Shown piece after piece: positions 1 through 13,695 of a DNA stretch of 64,000 nt. Source of the stretch: Nocardiopsis sp. YSL2 (GTDB taxonomy: Bacteria > Actinomycetota > Actinomycetes > Streptosporangiales > Streptosporangiaceae); contig NZ_JAMOAO010000001.1 of NCBI RefSeq assembly GCF_030555055.1, forward strand, positions 496,001 to 560,000, read 5' to 3'. Below the pieces are notes generated by a model, which saw only the letters and a program-made list of their open reading frames with translations, made no database searches and was not told the DNA's origin. The position numbers and the translations under genes are program-made. The stretch's first letter is position 1. Each line of letters opens with the position of its first letter.

Positions 1-205
1 AAGGCCCGGCCCTTCAGAACCGGGATCCCGTTACAGGAGAGGCCGCGTAGTGCCCGCAGTTTCTGGACGCTATCGCACTCCCAGCACGGGCGCGGGGGGA
101 TTGGCGAAATGAGGGCGCGCCCGCCGTGGACATGCCCGACATGCACGTAGGGGCAGGCGCGGGGCACGCGTTCGGGGGCCTTCCGCACACGAGGGGCGCG
201 AACAC
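1..205. other. No gene recognised at left edge
   Basis: This short stretch before the arg terminator shows no start with a ribosome-binding site and no RNA gene that I can recognise. It may be the 3' flank of a gene lying outside the window. Confidence 0.4.
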
Positions 206-240
206 CACAGGCGCGCACCCGAGGTGGGTGCGCGCCTGTG
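206..240 (-). terminator. Terminator after argH
   Basis: A perfect 15-bp stem (CACAGGCGCGCACCC and its complement) encloses a 5-base loop, about 80 bases beyond the argH stop. No T tract follows, which is common for high-GC actinomycete terminators. It probably ends the arg transcript. Confidence 0.75.
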
Positions 241-321
241 CGGCGGTCCGGTCACGAGCCGGGCTGAGGCGTGCGGACGCCCGCGCCGGGGCGCGGCATC
301 CACCGGACACGTGCTCCCGTG

Positions 322-1857
<1,536 letters not shown>

Positions 1858-3060
1858 CTACCTGGCGGTGCGCCGATCGCGTCGGCCGGCGATCCTGCCC
1901 GGCATGGCGAACACGTCGATGAACCCGCGGGCGGCGCTCTGGTCGTAGGTGTCGCCGGTGTCGTAGGTGGCCAGGTCGAAGTCGTAGAGCGCGCTCTCGC
2001 TGCGGCGGCCGGTGACGACGGCGCGGCCGCCGTGCAGGACCATGCGGATGTCGCCGCTCACGTGCCGGTTGGCCTCGGTGACGAAGCCCTGGAGCGCGTC
2101 CTTGAGCGGGGAGAACCACAGGCCGTCGTAGACGAGTTCGCCCCAGCGCTGGTCGACGCCGCGCTTGAAGCGGGCCAGCTCGCGCTCGACGGTGACGTTC
2201 TCCAGTTCCTGGTGGGCGGTGATGAGGGCGATGGCGCCGGGCGCCTCGTAGACCTCACGGCTCTTGATGCCGACCAGGCGGTCCTCGACCATGTCGATGC
2301 GGCCCACGCCCTGGGCGCCGGCGCGGCGGTTCATCTCCTCGATGAGCTGCAGCGGGGTGAGTTCACGGCCGTCGATGCCGGTGGGCACGCCGTCGGCGAA
2401 GGTGATGACGAGTTCGTCGGGCTCGCGTGAGTCGGCCGGGTCCCGGGTGTAGTCGTAGACGTCCTCGATGGGGCCGTTCCAGATGTCCTCCAGGAACCCC
2501 GTCTCGACGGCGCGCCCGAAGAGGTTCTGGTCGATGGAGTAGGGCGACTTCTTGCTGACGTCGATGGGCAGGCCCTTGTCCTCGGCGAAGGCGATGGCCC
2601 TGTCCCGGGTCATGCCGGAGTCGCGGACCGGGGCCAGGACCCTGAGCTCGGGGAAGAGGGCGGCGAGCCCGGCCTCGAAGCGGACCTGGTCGTTGCCCTT
2701 GCCCGTGCAGCCGTGGGCGACGTGCGTGGCGCCGTGGTAGCGGGCGGCGTCGGCCAGATGCTTGACGATGAGCGGACGCGAGAGCGCCGAGACCAGGGGG
2801 TAGCGGTCCATGTAGAGGGCGTTGGCCTGGATGGCGGGGACGCAGTACTCGGCGGCGAACTCGTCACGGGCGTCGGCGACGACGGCCTCCACGGCCCCGC
2901 AGTCCAGTGCGCGGCGGCGGACGGCGTCGAGGTCCTCCCCGCCCTGCCCGCAGTCGATGGCCACGGCGACGACCTCGGCCCCGGTCTCCTCCGCGATCCA
3001 GCCGATGGCGACGGAGGTGTCGAGCCCTCCGGAGTAGGCGAGTACGACGCGCTCGGACAT
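1858..3060 (-). CDS. argG: Argininosuccinate synthase
   Basis: Joins citrulline and aspartate using ATP to give argininosuccinate. The 400-residue protein opens with the PP-loop ATP pyrophosphatase motif [11 protein letters not shown] (residues 7-17) and contains the family segment [14 protein letters not shown]. The ATG has a GGGGG Shine-Dalgarno seven bases upstream. It lies 64 bases after argR and 90 bases before argH, so the three are probably co-transcribed and subject to arginine repression. Confidence 0.97.
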   Translation of the reverse strand: MSERVVLAYSGGLDTSVAIGWIAEETGAEVVAVAIDCGQGGEDLDAVRRRALDCGAVEAVVADARDEFAAEYCVPAIQANALYMDRYPLVSALSRPLIVKHLADAARYHGATHVAHGCTGKGNDQVRFEAGLAALFPELRVLAPVRDSGMTRDRAIAFAEDKGLPIDVSKKSPYSIDQNLFGRAVETGFLEDIWNGPIEDVYDYTRDPADSREPDELVITFADGVPTGIDGRELTPLQLIEEMNRRAGAQGVGRIDMVEDRLVGIKSREVYEAPGAIALITAHQELENVTVERELARFKRGVDQRWGELVYDGLWFSPLKDALQGFVTEANRHVSGDIRMVLHGGRAVVTGRRSESALYDFDLATYDTGDTYDQSAARGFIDVFAMPGRIAGRRDRRTAR

Positions 3061-3124
3061 GGTGTTCCCCCTGGGCTGTACGTGTGGGCGTGGTGCCGGC
3101 CGCCCCGCGGCGGCGCGCGCTCCC

Positions 3125-5803
<2,679 letters not shown>

Positions 5804-5807
<4 letters not shown>

Positions 5808-6802
5808 TGGGAGCCTCCGGTGGGTGTGTCGGTGCGGTGGTCGGTGGCGCGCCAGGGGCGCGGGTAGTGGCCGTTGCCGGCGAGCAGGGCCGCCTCCAGT
5901 TCCTCGTCGGCGACCATGGTGCCGACGCCGCGGTCGGTGAAGACCTCCAGGAGCAGGGAGTGCGGCACGCGGCCGTCGATGATGTGGGCCTGGGGAACCC
6001 CGCCCTCGACGGCGGCCAGACAGGCCTCCATCTTGGGCACCATGCCCGCCGAGAGCGAGGGCAGCAGGCCGCGCAGCTCCTCGACGTTGAGGCGGCTGAT
6101 GAGCTCGGTGTTGGCCGGGTAGTCGGCGAACAGGCCCTCGACGTCGGTGAGCATGATGAGCTTGCTGGCGCCCAGGGCGACGGCCAGCGCGGCGGCCGCG
6201 GTGTCGGCGTTGACGTTGTACACGCCGCCGTCGTCGGCGCGGGCGACGCTGGAGACGACGGGGATGCGGCCGTCGGCGATGAGCGCGGCGACGGCGCCGG
6301 GGCTGACCTCGGTGACCTCGCCGACGCGTCCGATGTCCAGGTCCTCACCGTCGACGGTGACGGACTTGCGCTCGGCGTACAGGAGGTTGGCGTCCTCGCC
6401 GGACATGCCGACCGCGAACGGCCCGTGCTGGTTGACCAGGCCGACGATCTCCCGGTTGACCTGCCCCGTCAGGACCATACGGACGATGTCCATGGCCTCG
6501 TCGGTGGTCACCCGCAGACCGGCGGTGAAGGTGGACTCCACTCCGGCGCGGTCGAGCTGGGCGCTGATCTGGGGGCCGCCGCCGTGCACGACGACGGGGC
6601 GCAGGCCCGCGTAGTGCAAGAAGACGATGGACTCGGCGAAGCGGACCCGCAGCTCCTCGCTGATCATGGCATTGCCGCCGTACTTGACCACGACGGTGCG
6701 GCCGTGGAAGCGGGACAGCCAGGGCAGCGCCTCGATGAGGTTGGCGGCCTTGTCGATGGCCTGGGCCTGGTCTTCTGAGGGTGTGTCGGAGCGCGCGATC
6801 AT
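5804..6802 (-). CDS. argB: Acetylglutamate kinase
   Basis: Phosphorylates N-acetylglutamate in the second step of the acetylated ornithine route. The 332-residue amino-acid-kinase fold protein has [10 protein letters not shown] near residue 37, the glycine-rich [11 protein letters not shown] loop and [12 protein letters not shown] for nucleotide binding. A 30-residue polar C-terminal tail exceeds the usual length of about 300. Its ATG overlaps the argJ stop (ATGA), so it is translated in step with the degenerate argJ. Confidence 0.96.
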
Positions 6803-7587
6803 GGGCCTTCCGCGGGGTCATGGGAGTGTGCTGGGGTCGAGGGGTCGGCGGCGATCTGGGCCGCCAGGTCGGCGCACACGTCGGTCAGCAGTGCGGCGAA
6901 CCCCTCCTCGTCGGGGACCGTGCCGGCGGCTCCGCTGGCCATGAGCAGCACCGTGTCGTTGGTGGCGCCCAGCGGCGCGAAGGCCTTGGCGACGGCCGGA
7001 GCCAGCAGGCGCTCGCACTGCGGCCCGGTGAGGTCGGCGTCGGTGGTCAGGACGGCCAGGACGCTGGAGACCGAGGGGTCGGGGCCCTTGGCCATGGCCC
7101 CGATCGTGTAGCCGTCGCCGCGCCGGAAGACGATCTTGGCGACGGTGTCGGTGGTGCGCAGGGCGTCGGCGGCGGCCAGTCCCCCGCCCCGGGAGGCCTC
7201 GGCGACGGCCTCGGCCGTGCCCCGGCGCAGGGAGTCCAGGGGTGGGCGCGTCCCGGGGTCTCCGCAGGCGCACACGACGATCTCCGCGGCGGAGTCGTCG
7301 AGCTCGCCGGCCGCGTGCTCGGCTTGGGCGTGGACGTCCTGGAAGCCGAGCGGGCCGGCGCCGGCGTTGGCTCCGCCGGAGGCCAGGACGGCGGCGCGCA
7401 CGCGGTGACCCGAGGCGACCTGGCGCGACCACAGGACCGGGGCGGCGGAGTCGTCGGGGGTGAACACCGCGGCGGCGGCCCGGGAGGGTCCGTCGTTGAT
7501 GACGACGGCGACGTCCCGGGCCCGGCCGTCCCTGGTACCCGCGGCGACGCCCGCGGCTCTGAAGCCGCGGGGAGCGGTGACACTCAC
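6799..7587 (-). CDS. argJ: Truncated, probably inactive ArgJ-like protein
   Basis: The N-terminal half is clearly ArgJ ([35 protein letters not shown]), the enzyme that normally moves acetyl groups between acetylornithine and glutamate. This copy has 262 residues against the usual 380-400. The autocleavage motif ATMLA reads SSVLA, placing Ser175 where the nucleophilic Thr should be; the oxyanion segment CSTG reads CACG (106-109); the VDGDTSTND region is shortened to LGATND; and the protein stops near the family's DGEGATK motif, losing about 120 C-terminal residues. The GTG start has AAAGG at proper spacing. The frame is intact and overlaps argB by four bases, so this looks like a maintained pseudoenzyme rather than a frameshift. 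Activity is doubtful. Confidence 0.85.
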   Translation of the reverse strand: MSVTAPRGFRAAGVAAGTRDGRARDVAVVINDGPSRAAAAVFTPDDSAAPVLWSRQVASGHRVRAAVLASGGANAGAGPLGFQDVHAQAEHAAGELDDSAAEIVVCACGDPGTRPPLDSLRRGTAEAVAEASRGGGLAAADALRTTDTVAKIVFRRGDGYTIGAMAKGPDPSVSSVLAVLTTDADLTGPQCERLLAPAVAKAFAPLGATNDTVLLMASGAAGTVPDEEGFAALLTDVCADLAAQIAADPSTPAHSHDPAEGP

Positions 7588-7983
7588 GGTGATGCCTTTC
7601 TGTGTTCGGGGCGCTTCACGCCGGGGCCTTCGTCGTCGCTTCTGCAGGCACCGGCGCGCCCCTCACACCTGTGCTTTCTTTGGGCCTCCGCTCGTGCCCG
7701 CGCCGTCGCCCGCCACCACCCTCAACGGACGCCTGCGGCGCAGTCCTTCCTGCTCTGGCCCGACCAACCCCCCTGTGGTCGGGGTGGGTTGGACGGCCAC
7801 CCTTACCCCCCTCGGGTTCAGCCGTGCCGTCTTGTGCGGCGTCGACCCCCCTGTGGTGGCGGAGGGCGAAGCCGGTGGGGCCGGACAGACCCCCTGCGGT
7901 GCCGGAGAGGGGAACCACATGCCTCTGTTCCCCAGGGGTCACGGCTGGGTGGAACCGTTCGCGGGAGCGCCGTGGTCCGGGGA
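7588..7983. repeat. Dispersed GC-rich repeat, copy A, in argC-argJ gap
   Basis: This 396-base gap inside the arg operon holds no convincing gene. Positions about 7606-7760 closely match, in inverted orientation, the coaBC-rpoZ gap (about 47880-48040); shared blocks include CACGCCGGGGCCTTCGTCG, GGCACCGGCGCGCCCCTC and CTTTCTTTGGGCCTCCGC. Another block, CCACCACCCTCAACGGACGC, recurs near 53150 and in altered form near 60170. Similarity to the coaBC-rpoZ copy returns weakly around CCCCCTGTGGTCGGGG. No transposase or flanking duplication was seen. Confidence 0.75.
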
Positions 7984-9012
7984 TCAGGGGGCGACGGCGG
8001 CGAGCGGGAGGCCGGTCTCCTCGGGCAGGCCGAGGGCGATGTTGGTGCTCTGCACGGCGCCGCCGGCGGTGCCCTTGGTGAGGTTGTCCAGGGCGGCGAC
8101 GACGACCATGCGTCCGGCGTCGGCGTCCACGGTGACCTGGAGGAGGGTGGTGTTGGCGGCCAGCGTCATGGCGGTGCTGGGCCAGGTGCCCTCGGGCAGC
8201 AGGCGGGTGAAGGTCTCGTCGGCGTAGGTGGTCTCGTAGGCGGCGCGGACCTGGGCGGCGGTGACGCCGGGTTTGAGGGGGGCGGTGCAGGTGGCGAGGA
8301 TGCCGCGCGGCAGGGGCGCCAGGACCGGGGTGAAGGACAGCTTGACCGGCTCGCCTGTGACGGAGGTGAGGTTCTGCACGATCTCGGGGTTGTGCCGGTG
8401 GGTGCCGCCGACGCCGTAGGGGCTCAGGGCACCCATGATCTCGCTGCCGATGAGGTTGGGCTTGGGTGCCTTGCCCGCGCCGGAGGTGCCGGTGACGGCG
8501 ACGACGGTCAGGTCCGGCTCGACGAGCTGCTCGGCCAGGCCGGGGAAGAGCGCGAGGGTGGCGACGGTGACGTGGCAGCCGGGGACGGCGACGCGTCGGG
8601 CCCCGGCGAGTCGGTCGCGCTGGCCGGGGAGTTCGGGCAGACCATAGGGCCAGGTGCCGGCGTGGGGCGTACCGTAGAACCGTTCCCAGGCGGAGGCGTC
8701 GTTGAGCCGGAAGTCGGCTCCGCAGTCCACGACGAGGACGTCGTCGCCGAGCTGCTGGGCGATGTCGGCGGACTGGCCGTGCGGGAGGGCGAGGTAGACG
8801 ACGTCGTGGCCGCGCAGTTCCTCGACGGTGGTGGGGGCCAGGACGCGGTCGGCGAGCGGCAGCAGGTGCGGCTGGTGCTGGATCAGCGGGGTGCCGGCGT
8901 TGCTTCCGGCGGTGAGGGTGCCGATCTCGATCTCGGGGTGGCCGAGCAGCAGACGGAGCAGCTCGCCTCCCGCGTAGCCGCTTGCTCCGGCGATCGCCGC
9001 GCTGTATCCCAT
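7984..9012 (-). CDS. argC: N-acetyl-gamma-glutamyl-phosphate reductase
   Basis: NADPH-dependent reduction of N-acetylglutamyl phosphate to the semialdehyde. The 342-residue protein begins with a Rossmann motif ([15 protein letters not shown]) and has the catalytic cysteine C146 in AVPGCHVTV. The frame is open further upstream, but the ATG at 9012 follows a strong GGAGGGGG and gives the family N-terminus. It is the first gene of the arg operon, preceded by an ARG-box-like promoter region and separated from argJ by a repeat-filled gap. Confidence 0.96.
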   Translation of the reverse strand: MGYSAAIAGASGYAGGELLRLLLGHPEIEIGTLTAGSNAGTPLIQHQPHLLPLADRVLAPTTVEELRGHDVVYLALPHGQSADIAQQLGDDVLVVDCGADFRLNDASAWERFYGTPHAGTWPYGLPELPGQRDRLAGARRVAVPGCHVTVATLALFPGLAEQLVEPDLTVVAVTGTSGAGKAPKPNLIGSEIMGALSPYGVGGTHRHNPEIVQNLTSVTGEPVKLSFTPVLAPLPRGILATCTAPLKPGVTAAQVRAAYETTYADETFTRLLPEGTWPSTAMTLAANTTLLQVTVDADAGRMVVVAALDNLTKGTAGGAVQSTNIALGLPEETGLPLAAVAP

Positions 9013-9045
9013 GGTGCCGCTCCCCCTCCTGAATCCTGACTGGAC

Positions 9046-9076
9046 TATCATGCATGCCTCTGCAAGTTTATGCAAC
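9046..9076 (-). promoter_or_regulatory. Probable ArgR operator/promoter before argC
   Basis: On the minus strand the segment contains TTGCATAAACTTGCA followed by GGCATGCATGATA, i.e. repeated TGCAT/TTGCA half-sites like those of streptomycete ARG boxes. It sits about 35-65 bases upstream of the argC ATG. The assignment comes from motif appearance and position only. Confidence 0.6.
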
Positions 9077-9121
9077 CAGGATGGCGTGCACCCCGCCGAG
9101 GCGGGATGTGTGGGGGTGCGG

Positions 9122-10576
9122 TCAGCGGCCCGCGATGCGCGTGGCCAGACCGGCGAAGCGGGAGGTGTGGGCCTTGTCCTCCGACGTCTTGGACTCGCGG
9201 CGGTCGGCGGTGCGGTACAGGCCGTAGATCATCTGGGTGCCCACCCAGCGCAGGGGCTCGGGCTCCCAGCCGCGGGCCTGGTGGCCCACCCAGGGCAGGC
9301 GGGTCAGTTCGGTCTCACGTCCCAGCACCAGGTCGCACAGGGTGCGCCCGGCCAGGTTGCTCGTGGCCACGCCGCTGCCGACGTAGCCGCCGGCCCAGCC
9401 CACACCGGATCCGGCGTCCAGGTGCACGCTGGGGCACCAGTCGCGCGGCACCCCCAGGACACCGGACCAGGCGTGTTCGACCGGGACCTCCGAGGCGTCG
9501 GGGAACAGCCGGACGAGGGCCTGCCACAGCTCCACGATCGCCTGGGGCTGGGTGGCGCCGTCGTCGTCCTGGGCCGAGCCGAAGCGGTAGGGCACACCGC
9601 GCCCGCCGATGGCGATGCGGCCGTCGGCGGTGCGCTGGGCGTAGACGTAGGAGTGCGCGGAGTCGCCCAGGACCTCGCGGCCCTCCCAGCCGATCTTCTC
9701 CCAGAGGTCGTCGGAGAGCGGCTCGGTGGCGATCATGGAGGAGTTCATCGGCAGCACCTCGCGCTTGTGGCCGCGCAGGGTCGAGGTGAAGCCCTCGGTC
9801 GCGCGGATCACGTGCTCGGCGCGCACGGTGCCGTGGTCGGTGACGACCGCGGGGGAAGCGGTGCCCTCGCGGGGCCGGATCTCCTGGACCGCGGTGCCCT
9901 CGAAGAGGTCCACTCCGAGCCCTTCCACGACCCGGGCCAGACCTGTGACGAGCTTGGCGGGGTGCACGCGAGCGGCGTGCGGCGAATAGGCGGCGGCCAC
10001 GGCGCCCGCGACGGACAGGCGGGGTTCGTGGTCGGGCTCCAGCAGGTGGATGTCGTCGGGCCAGTAGCCCCACTCCTGCAGGTACTCGATCTCCTCGGCC
10101 AGGCGAGCGCGCTGGGCCGCGTTGGTGGCGACCAGACGCATGCCGCCCCGCACGATGTCGGCATCGATGCCCTCGTCGCGGGCGACGGTCGCGACCTCGT
10201 CGACGGTGTTCATCATCGCGCGCTGCAGGGCGATCATCGACGACTTGCCGTGTGACTGGGCGTAGCGCTCGCGGGAGCCCGCGAACTCGGCCGAGAGCCA
10301 CCCTCCGTTACGACCCGAGGCGCCGAAACCGGCGAACTCACGTTCGAGGATCGCGACGCGCAGATCGGGCTGGGCCTTCTTCAGGTAGTAGGCGGTCCAC
10401 AGGCCGGAGTAACCGGCTCCGACCACGCACACGTCGTACTCGGCGTCGCCCGGGAGGGGGTCGCGGCGCTCGGGCGCTCCGATGTCGCGGAACCAGAAGG
10501 AGACACCGCCGTTGGCGAAGCGCGTGGACCGGGGGATCGGCCTCAGCTGCGCGGCAGTGCTGAACAGTCTCATCAT
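9122..10576 (-). CDS. FAD-dependent amine/amino-acid oxidoreductase (DAO family)
   Basis: A DAO-fold flavoprotein of about 484 residues. The dinucleotide-binding motif [17 protein letters not shown] lies near residue 50, followed by [10 protein letters not shown] and, near the C-terminus, [15 protein letters not shown]. This arrangement resembles gamma-glutamylputrescine oxidases and related amine oxidases, though the substrate cannot be read from sequence. The start is ambiguous: two adjacent ATGs follow GGGGGG, and a further start lies 33 bases upstream. A MarR regulator and a class III aminotransferase lie upstream on the same strand, suggesting an amine-catabolism group. Confidence 0.85.
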   Translation of the reverse strand: MMRLFSTAAQLRPIPRSTRFANGGVSFWFRDIGAPERRDPLPGDAEYDVCVVGAGYSGLWTAYYLKKAQPDLRVAILEREFAGFGASGRNGGWLSAEFAGSRERYAQSHGKSSMIALQRAMMNTVDEVATVARDEGIDADIVRGGMRLVATNAAQRARLAEEIEYLQEWGYWPDDIHLLEPDHEPRLSVAGAVAAAYSPHAARVHPAKLVTGLARVVEGLGVDLFEGTAVQEIRPREGTASPAVVTDHGTVRAEHVIRATEGFTSTLRGHKREVLPMNSSMIATEPLSDDLWEKIGWEGREVLGDSAHSYVYAQRTADGRIAIGGRGVPYRFGSAQDDDGATQPQAIVELWQALVRLFPDASEVPVEHAWSGVLGVPRDWCPSVHLDAGSGVGWAGGYVGSGVATSNLAGRTLCDLVLGRETELTRLPWVGHQARGWEPEPLRWVGTQMIYGLYRTADRRESKTSEDKAHTSRFAGLATRIAGR

Positions 10577-10745
10577 TCCCCCCGGAACCTCGGTGCCCCC
10601 GCGGTCCACCCCGCATGGGACGCGCGAACTCCCGCCAACTTACACGGGAACGGCGGTGTGTGTGGTCCTGTCCACGCTTTCGGACGGGGCCCGCGCGGAG
10701 GAAAGAGGCATTTCGGCTACGGAGGGTCGCCAACTGCGGACGGAC

Positions 10746-11237
10746 TCAATCGCACGCACTGTCACGCAGCGTACGGGCGGTGGCGGCGAGCCGTCGAACT
10801 CCCTCGACCCCGAGCGGGCCCTGGACGTGCTCGCGCAACCGGTCGACGTGCTTGGCGCGCACCTCGCGGATGAAGGCCAGACCCGGCTCGGTCAGGACCG
10901 CGTACACCACGCGCCGGTCCTCGGCGCAGTTGGATCGCTCCAGGTAGCCCTCGCGTTCGAGGCGGTCGGCGAGCTTGGTGAACCCGCCGGTGCTCAGACT
11001 GACCTCGCGGGCGAGCCGACTCATGGGCAGCCGGTGACCGGGCGTGCGCTGCAGGCGGATGAGGACCTCGAACCAGGGTCCCGCCATATCCCTGCCATCG
11101 GGCGTGATCCCGCCCAACAGCTTGGGCTGGAGCGCGCTCATCGCCTCGTGGACCAGGCCCCAGGCCGTGATGAGGTCGTCGTCGCTGAGCTCGACCGCCT
11201 CCGTGCCCGCTCCTGGCTCGTCGTGCTGCATGGTCAT
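10746..11237 (-). CDS. MarR-family transcriptional regulator
   Basis: Winged-helix regulator of about 163 residues. The recognition region LSRLAREVSLSTGGFTKLADRLEREGYLER and wing residues EDRRVVYAVLTEPG are typical of MarR proteins. I chose the ATG at 11237, preceded by GGGGGCGG; an ATG six bases later and longer in-frame starts are possible. The gene sits between the FAD oxidoreductase and the aminotransferase and probably controls one or both. A small inverted repeat, GAAGA-A-TCTTC at 11285-11295, could be its operator, but this is weak. Confidence 0.85.
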   Translation of the reverse strand: MTMQHDEPGAGTEAVELSDDDLITAWGLVHEAMSALQPKLLGGITPDGRDMAGPWFEVLIRLQRTPGHRLPMSRLAREVSLSTGGFTKLADRLEREGYLERSNCAEDRRVVYAVLTEPGLAFIREVRAKHVDRLREHVQGPLGVEGVRRLAATARTLRDSACD

Positions 11238-11589
11238 GGCCGCCCCCGTCGCCCGGCGGATACCTCCCGGCACCTCACCCATCCGAAGAATCTTCCCAGC
11301 AAACATTACTCGATGGCGGGGAAGCGGGGCCATGGACAAACGTCACATCGTTCCAACGGTGGTCGGCCTCCCTCCGCCACCCTCCGCGGTTCCGGGCCGA
11401 GCGCACAGGCTGATCGTCCGAACGGTCCTGGGGGTCGCCGGGCCCGCGGGGGACGACGCCGGTCCGCAGAAGCCCGTCACACGGGCGCGCCCGAGCCCTG
11501 CCGTCTCGGGGCCCCGGTGGAGCGGAACGCTGTCTCTTCTTCGGGCCGGGTCCGGCCACGCCCCCGGCATGGCCGGCCCCGACCCGTCC
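11238..11589. other. Intergenic region upstream of MarR gene
   Basis: No gene recognised in this 352-base stretch. It should contain the MarR-gene promoter, with the candidate operator at 11285-11295, and the 3' end of the aminotransferase transcript. Confidence 0.4.
11552..11576 (-). terminator. Candidate terminator after aminotransferase
   Basis: CCGGCCA and TGGCCGG form a 7-bp stem with an 11-base loop about 14 bases after the aminotransferase stop. There is no T tract. Confidence 0.4.
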
Positions 11590-12918
11590 TCAGAACCTGA
11601 CGGCCGCCGCTCCGTGGCGGGCGGCGACGGCGTCCAGTGCCGCCGCGAGTGTGGAGACCAAGTGGTCGATCTGCTCCCAGGTGATGATCAGCGGCGGCGA
11701 GACCAGCATGGCCCGGGGCACGGGGCGCAGGATGACGCCGCGGGCGCGCGCCTCGGCGAACACCTCCGCCGTGGTGATCCCCAGGTCGTCCAGCGCCTCG
11801 TCGGTGAGTTCCACGGCTCCCATGACGCCCATCCCGGAACGCACCTCGGCCACCAGCGGGTGGTCGGCCAGCGTGCGCAGGGCCGCGTCCAGGTGGCGCT
11901 CGACCTCCAGCGACACCGTGAACAGGTCCTCGCGCTCCAGGATGTCGAGGTTGGCCATCGCCGCGGCGCAGCCCGCCGGGTGTCCGGCGTAGGTCGTCCC
12001 GTGCATGAACGGGTTGCCCGCCTGGTTCCAGAACGGGTCGGCCACCCGACCGCTGACCACGACACCGCCCAGCGGCAGGTACCCGCTGGAGACGCCCTTG
12101 GCGAAGACGATCATGTCCGGGCTGACACCGAAGCGCTCGATGCCGAACCAGTTGCCCATGCGCGCGAAGCCGCAGATGACACTGTCCACGATGAACAGCA
12201 CACCGTACTTCTCGCAGATCCGGGCGACCTCGGTGAAGTAGCCGTCCTCGGGGAGGAAGACGCCGCCGGCCCCGATCACCGGTTCGGCGAAGTACGCCGC
12301 GACCCGCTCCGGTCCGACCCGTAGGATCTCGGCCTCCAGCGCGGCCGCGGAGTCGTGCGGGACGACGGAGGTGTCCTCGACGAGCTTGCCGTAGCCGGTC
12401 CGGAAGCGCTCCATGCCGATGATGCTCGTGCCGAAGCCGTTCAGCCCGTGGTACCCGCCGGTGCGGCTGATCAGGTGGGTGCGCTCGGGACGGCCCAGTA
12501 CGTTCCAGTACCGCCGCGCCAGCTTGGCTGCGGTGTCGATGGACTCCCCTCCCCCGCAGGTGAGGATCACCCGGGGGTCGACGACCGGTGCGTGCGAGGC
12601 CAGCCGCTCGCTCAGGTCCCTGGCCGGGGCGTTGGAGAAGTCCCCGTAGACGGTGTAGGCGTCAAGGGTGGTCATCTGGCGGTAGACCGCGTCCGCGATC
12701 TCCCGGCGACCGTGTCCCACATTGCAGTACCAGAGACTGGCGGTGCCGTCCAGGTAGCGGTCGCCGGACTCGTCCCACAGCCATACACCCTCGCCTCTGG
12801 CGACGACGAACTCAGGGCCCCGGGCCACGGCGTTCATATCGCAGAACGTGTGCCACAGGCGGTTGGGCTCCCGGTGGTCCCTGGGAGCGAGCGCGGACGA
12901 GACAACCGTTTCGGTCAT
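11590..12918 (-). CDS. Class III (omega) aminotransferase
   Basis: A 442-residue PLP-dependent fold-type I aminotransferase, probably acting on an amine or omega-amino acid. The phosphate-binding CGGGESIDTAAKLA, the Asp that contacts the pyridine nitrogen in VDSVICGF, and the Schiff-base lysine in VFAKGVSSGYLPLGG are visible. The usual D-E of DEVICGFGRTG is D-S here and the following FGRTG is FARMG. The ATG follows GGAGGTCG. Proximity to the flavin oxidoreductase and MarR gene favours polyamine or amine degradation. Confidence 0.88.
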   Translation of the reverse strand: MTETVVSSALAPRDHREPNRLWHTFCDMNAVARGPEFVVARGEGVWLWDESGDRYLDGTASLWYCNVGHGRREIADAVYRQMTTLDAYTVYGDFSNAPARDLSERLASHAPVVDPRVILTCGGGESIDTAAKLARRYWNVLGRPERTHLISRTGGYHGLNGFGTSIIGMERFRTGYGKLVEDTSVVPHDSAAALEAEILRVGPERVAAYFAEPVIGAGGVFLPEDGYFTEVARICEKYGVLFIVDSVICGFARMGNWFGIERFGVSPDMIVFAKGVSSGYLPLGGVVVSGRVADPFWNQAGNPFMHGTTYAGHPAGCAAAMANLDILEREDLFTVSLEVERHLDAALRTLADHPLVAEVRSGMGVMGAVELTDEALDDLGITTAEVFAEARARGVILRPVPRAMLVSPPLIITWEQIDHLVSTLAAALDAVAARHGAAAVRF

Positions 12919-13232
12919 ATGGCGACCTCCGAGCCGTGTCTTGCGCAGCAGCGCAGCGGAAAACTCAGGTTGCCTGCCTCTGCACCGGGCGCCCAGTCCT
13001 CAGCAGGTGATTGCAGGCTAAGCTCACGAGCACCTCCTCAGCAAGAGCCAAAACGACCCTTCATGCCCCGAAACCCAAACTTCATGCCGACTACCCTCCG
13101 TGAAGCACCGCAAAACCCCGTCTACGCAGCAAGAACGCGCTGAAAAATAGTTGGGGAACCCAGGTCATAGATCGGACCTTTGACGTCTGAGAGGGGGTCG
13201 GAGGGCCACCCGTAGCATGTTCTTCACACATG
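12919..13232. other. Intergenic region without recognised gene
   Basis: This gap between the aminotransferase start and the pheST terminator must hold the aminotransferase promoter. Its last third is visibly less GC-rich than its surroundings. I see no RNA gene or ORF with a convincing start. Confidence 0.35.
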
Positions 13233-13275
13233 ACGGCGGGGCCGGTCCCCACACCTGGAGAACCGGCCCCGCCGT
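13233..13275 (-). terminator. Terminator of the pheST transcript
   Basis: A 14-bp perfect stem (ACGGCGGGGCCGGT and complement) with a 15-base loop. It lies beyond the tandem repeat array, about 420 bases after the pheT stop, and is the first strong hairpin downstream of pheT. Confidence 0.6.
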
Positions 13276-13283
13276 GGGCTCGG

Positions 13284-13685
13284 GCGCCTTGAGCACGGGA
13301 ACCTTCGGGCCACTCCGGCGTGAACGCTCGTGCCTCACGCTCCCACCTACGGACCCTCCAGAACCCCGTCGGCGCCCTCGCTGTACCTCTCTGGATCTCC
13401 GCTGCGCTTCGGTCCGTGCGCCTTGAGCACGGGAACCTTCGGGCCACTCCGGCGTGAACGCTCGTGCCTCACGCTCCCACCTATGGACCCTCCAGAACCC
13501 CGTCGGTGCCCTCGCTGTACCTCTCTGGACCTCCGCTGCGCTTCGGTCCGTGCGCCTTGAGCACGGGAACCTTCGGGCCACTCCGGCGAGAACGCTCGTT
13601 CCTCACGCTCCCACCTATGGACCCTCCAGAACCCCGTCGGTGCCCTCGCTGTACCTCTCTGGACCTCCGCTGCGCTTCGGTCCGT
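13284..13685. repeat. Three tandem copies of a 134-bp unit
   Basis: Copies begin at 13284, 13418 and 13552, each opening GCGCCTTGAGCACGGGAACC and ending in CTGCGCTTCGGTCCGT. They are nearly identical; copy 1 differs at a few positions from copies 2 and 3, and copy 3 has two changes of its own. The array abuts the pheT stop. Because 134 is not a multiple of three and no start or ribosome-binding site is shared, it is not coding. Parts resemble the dispersed repeat near 53070. Confidence 0.95.
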
Positions 13686-13695
13686 GCGCCGTGTG

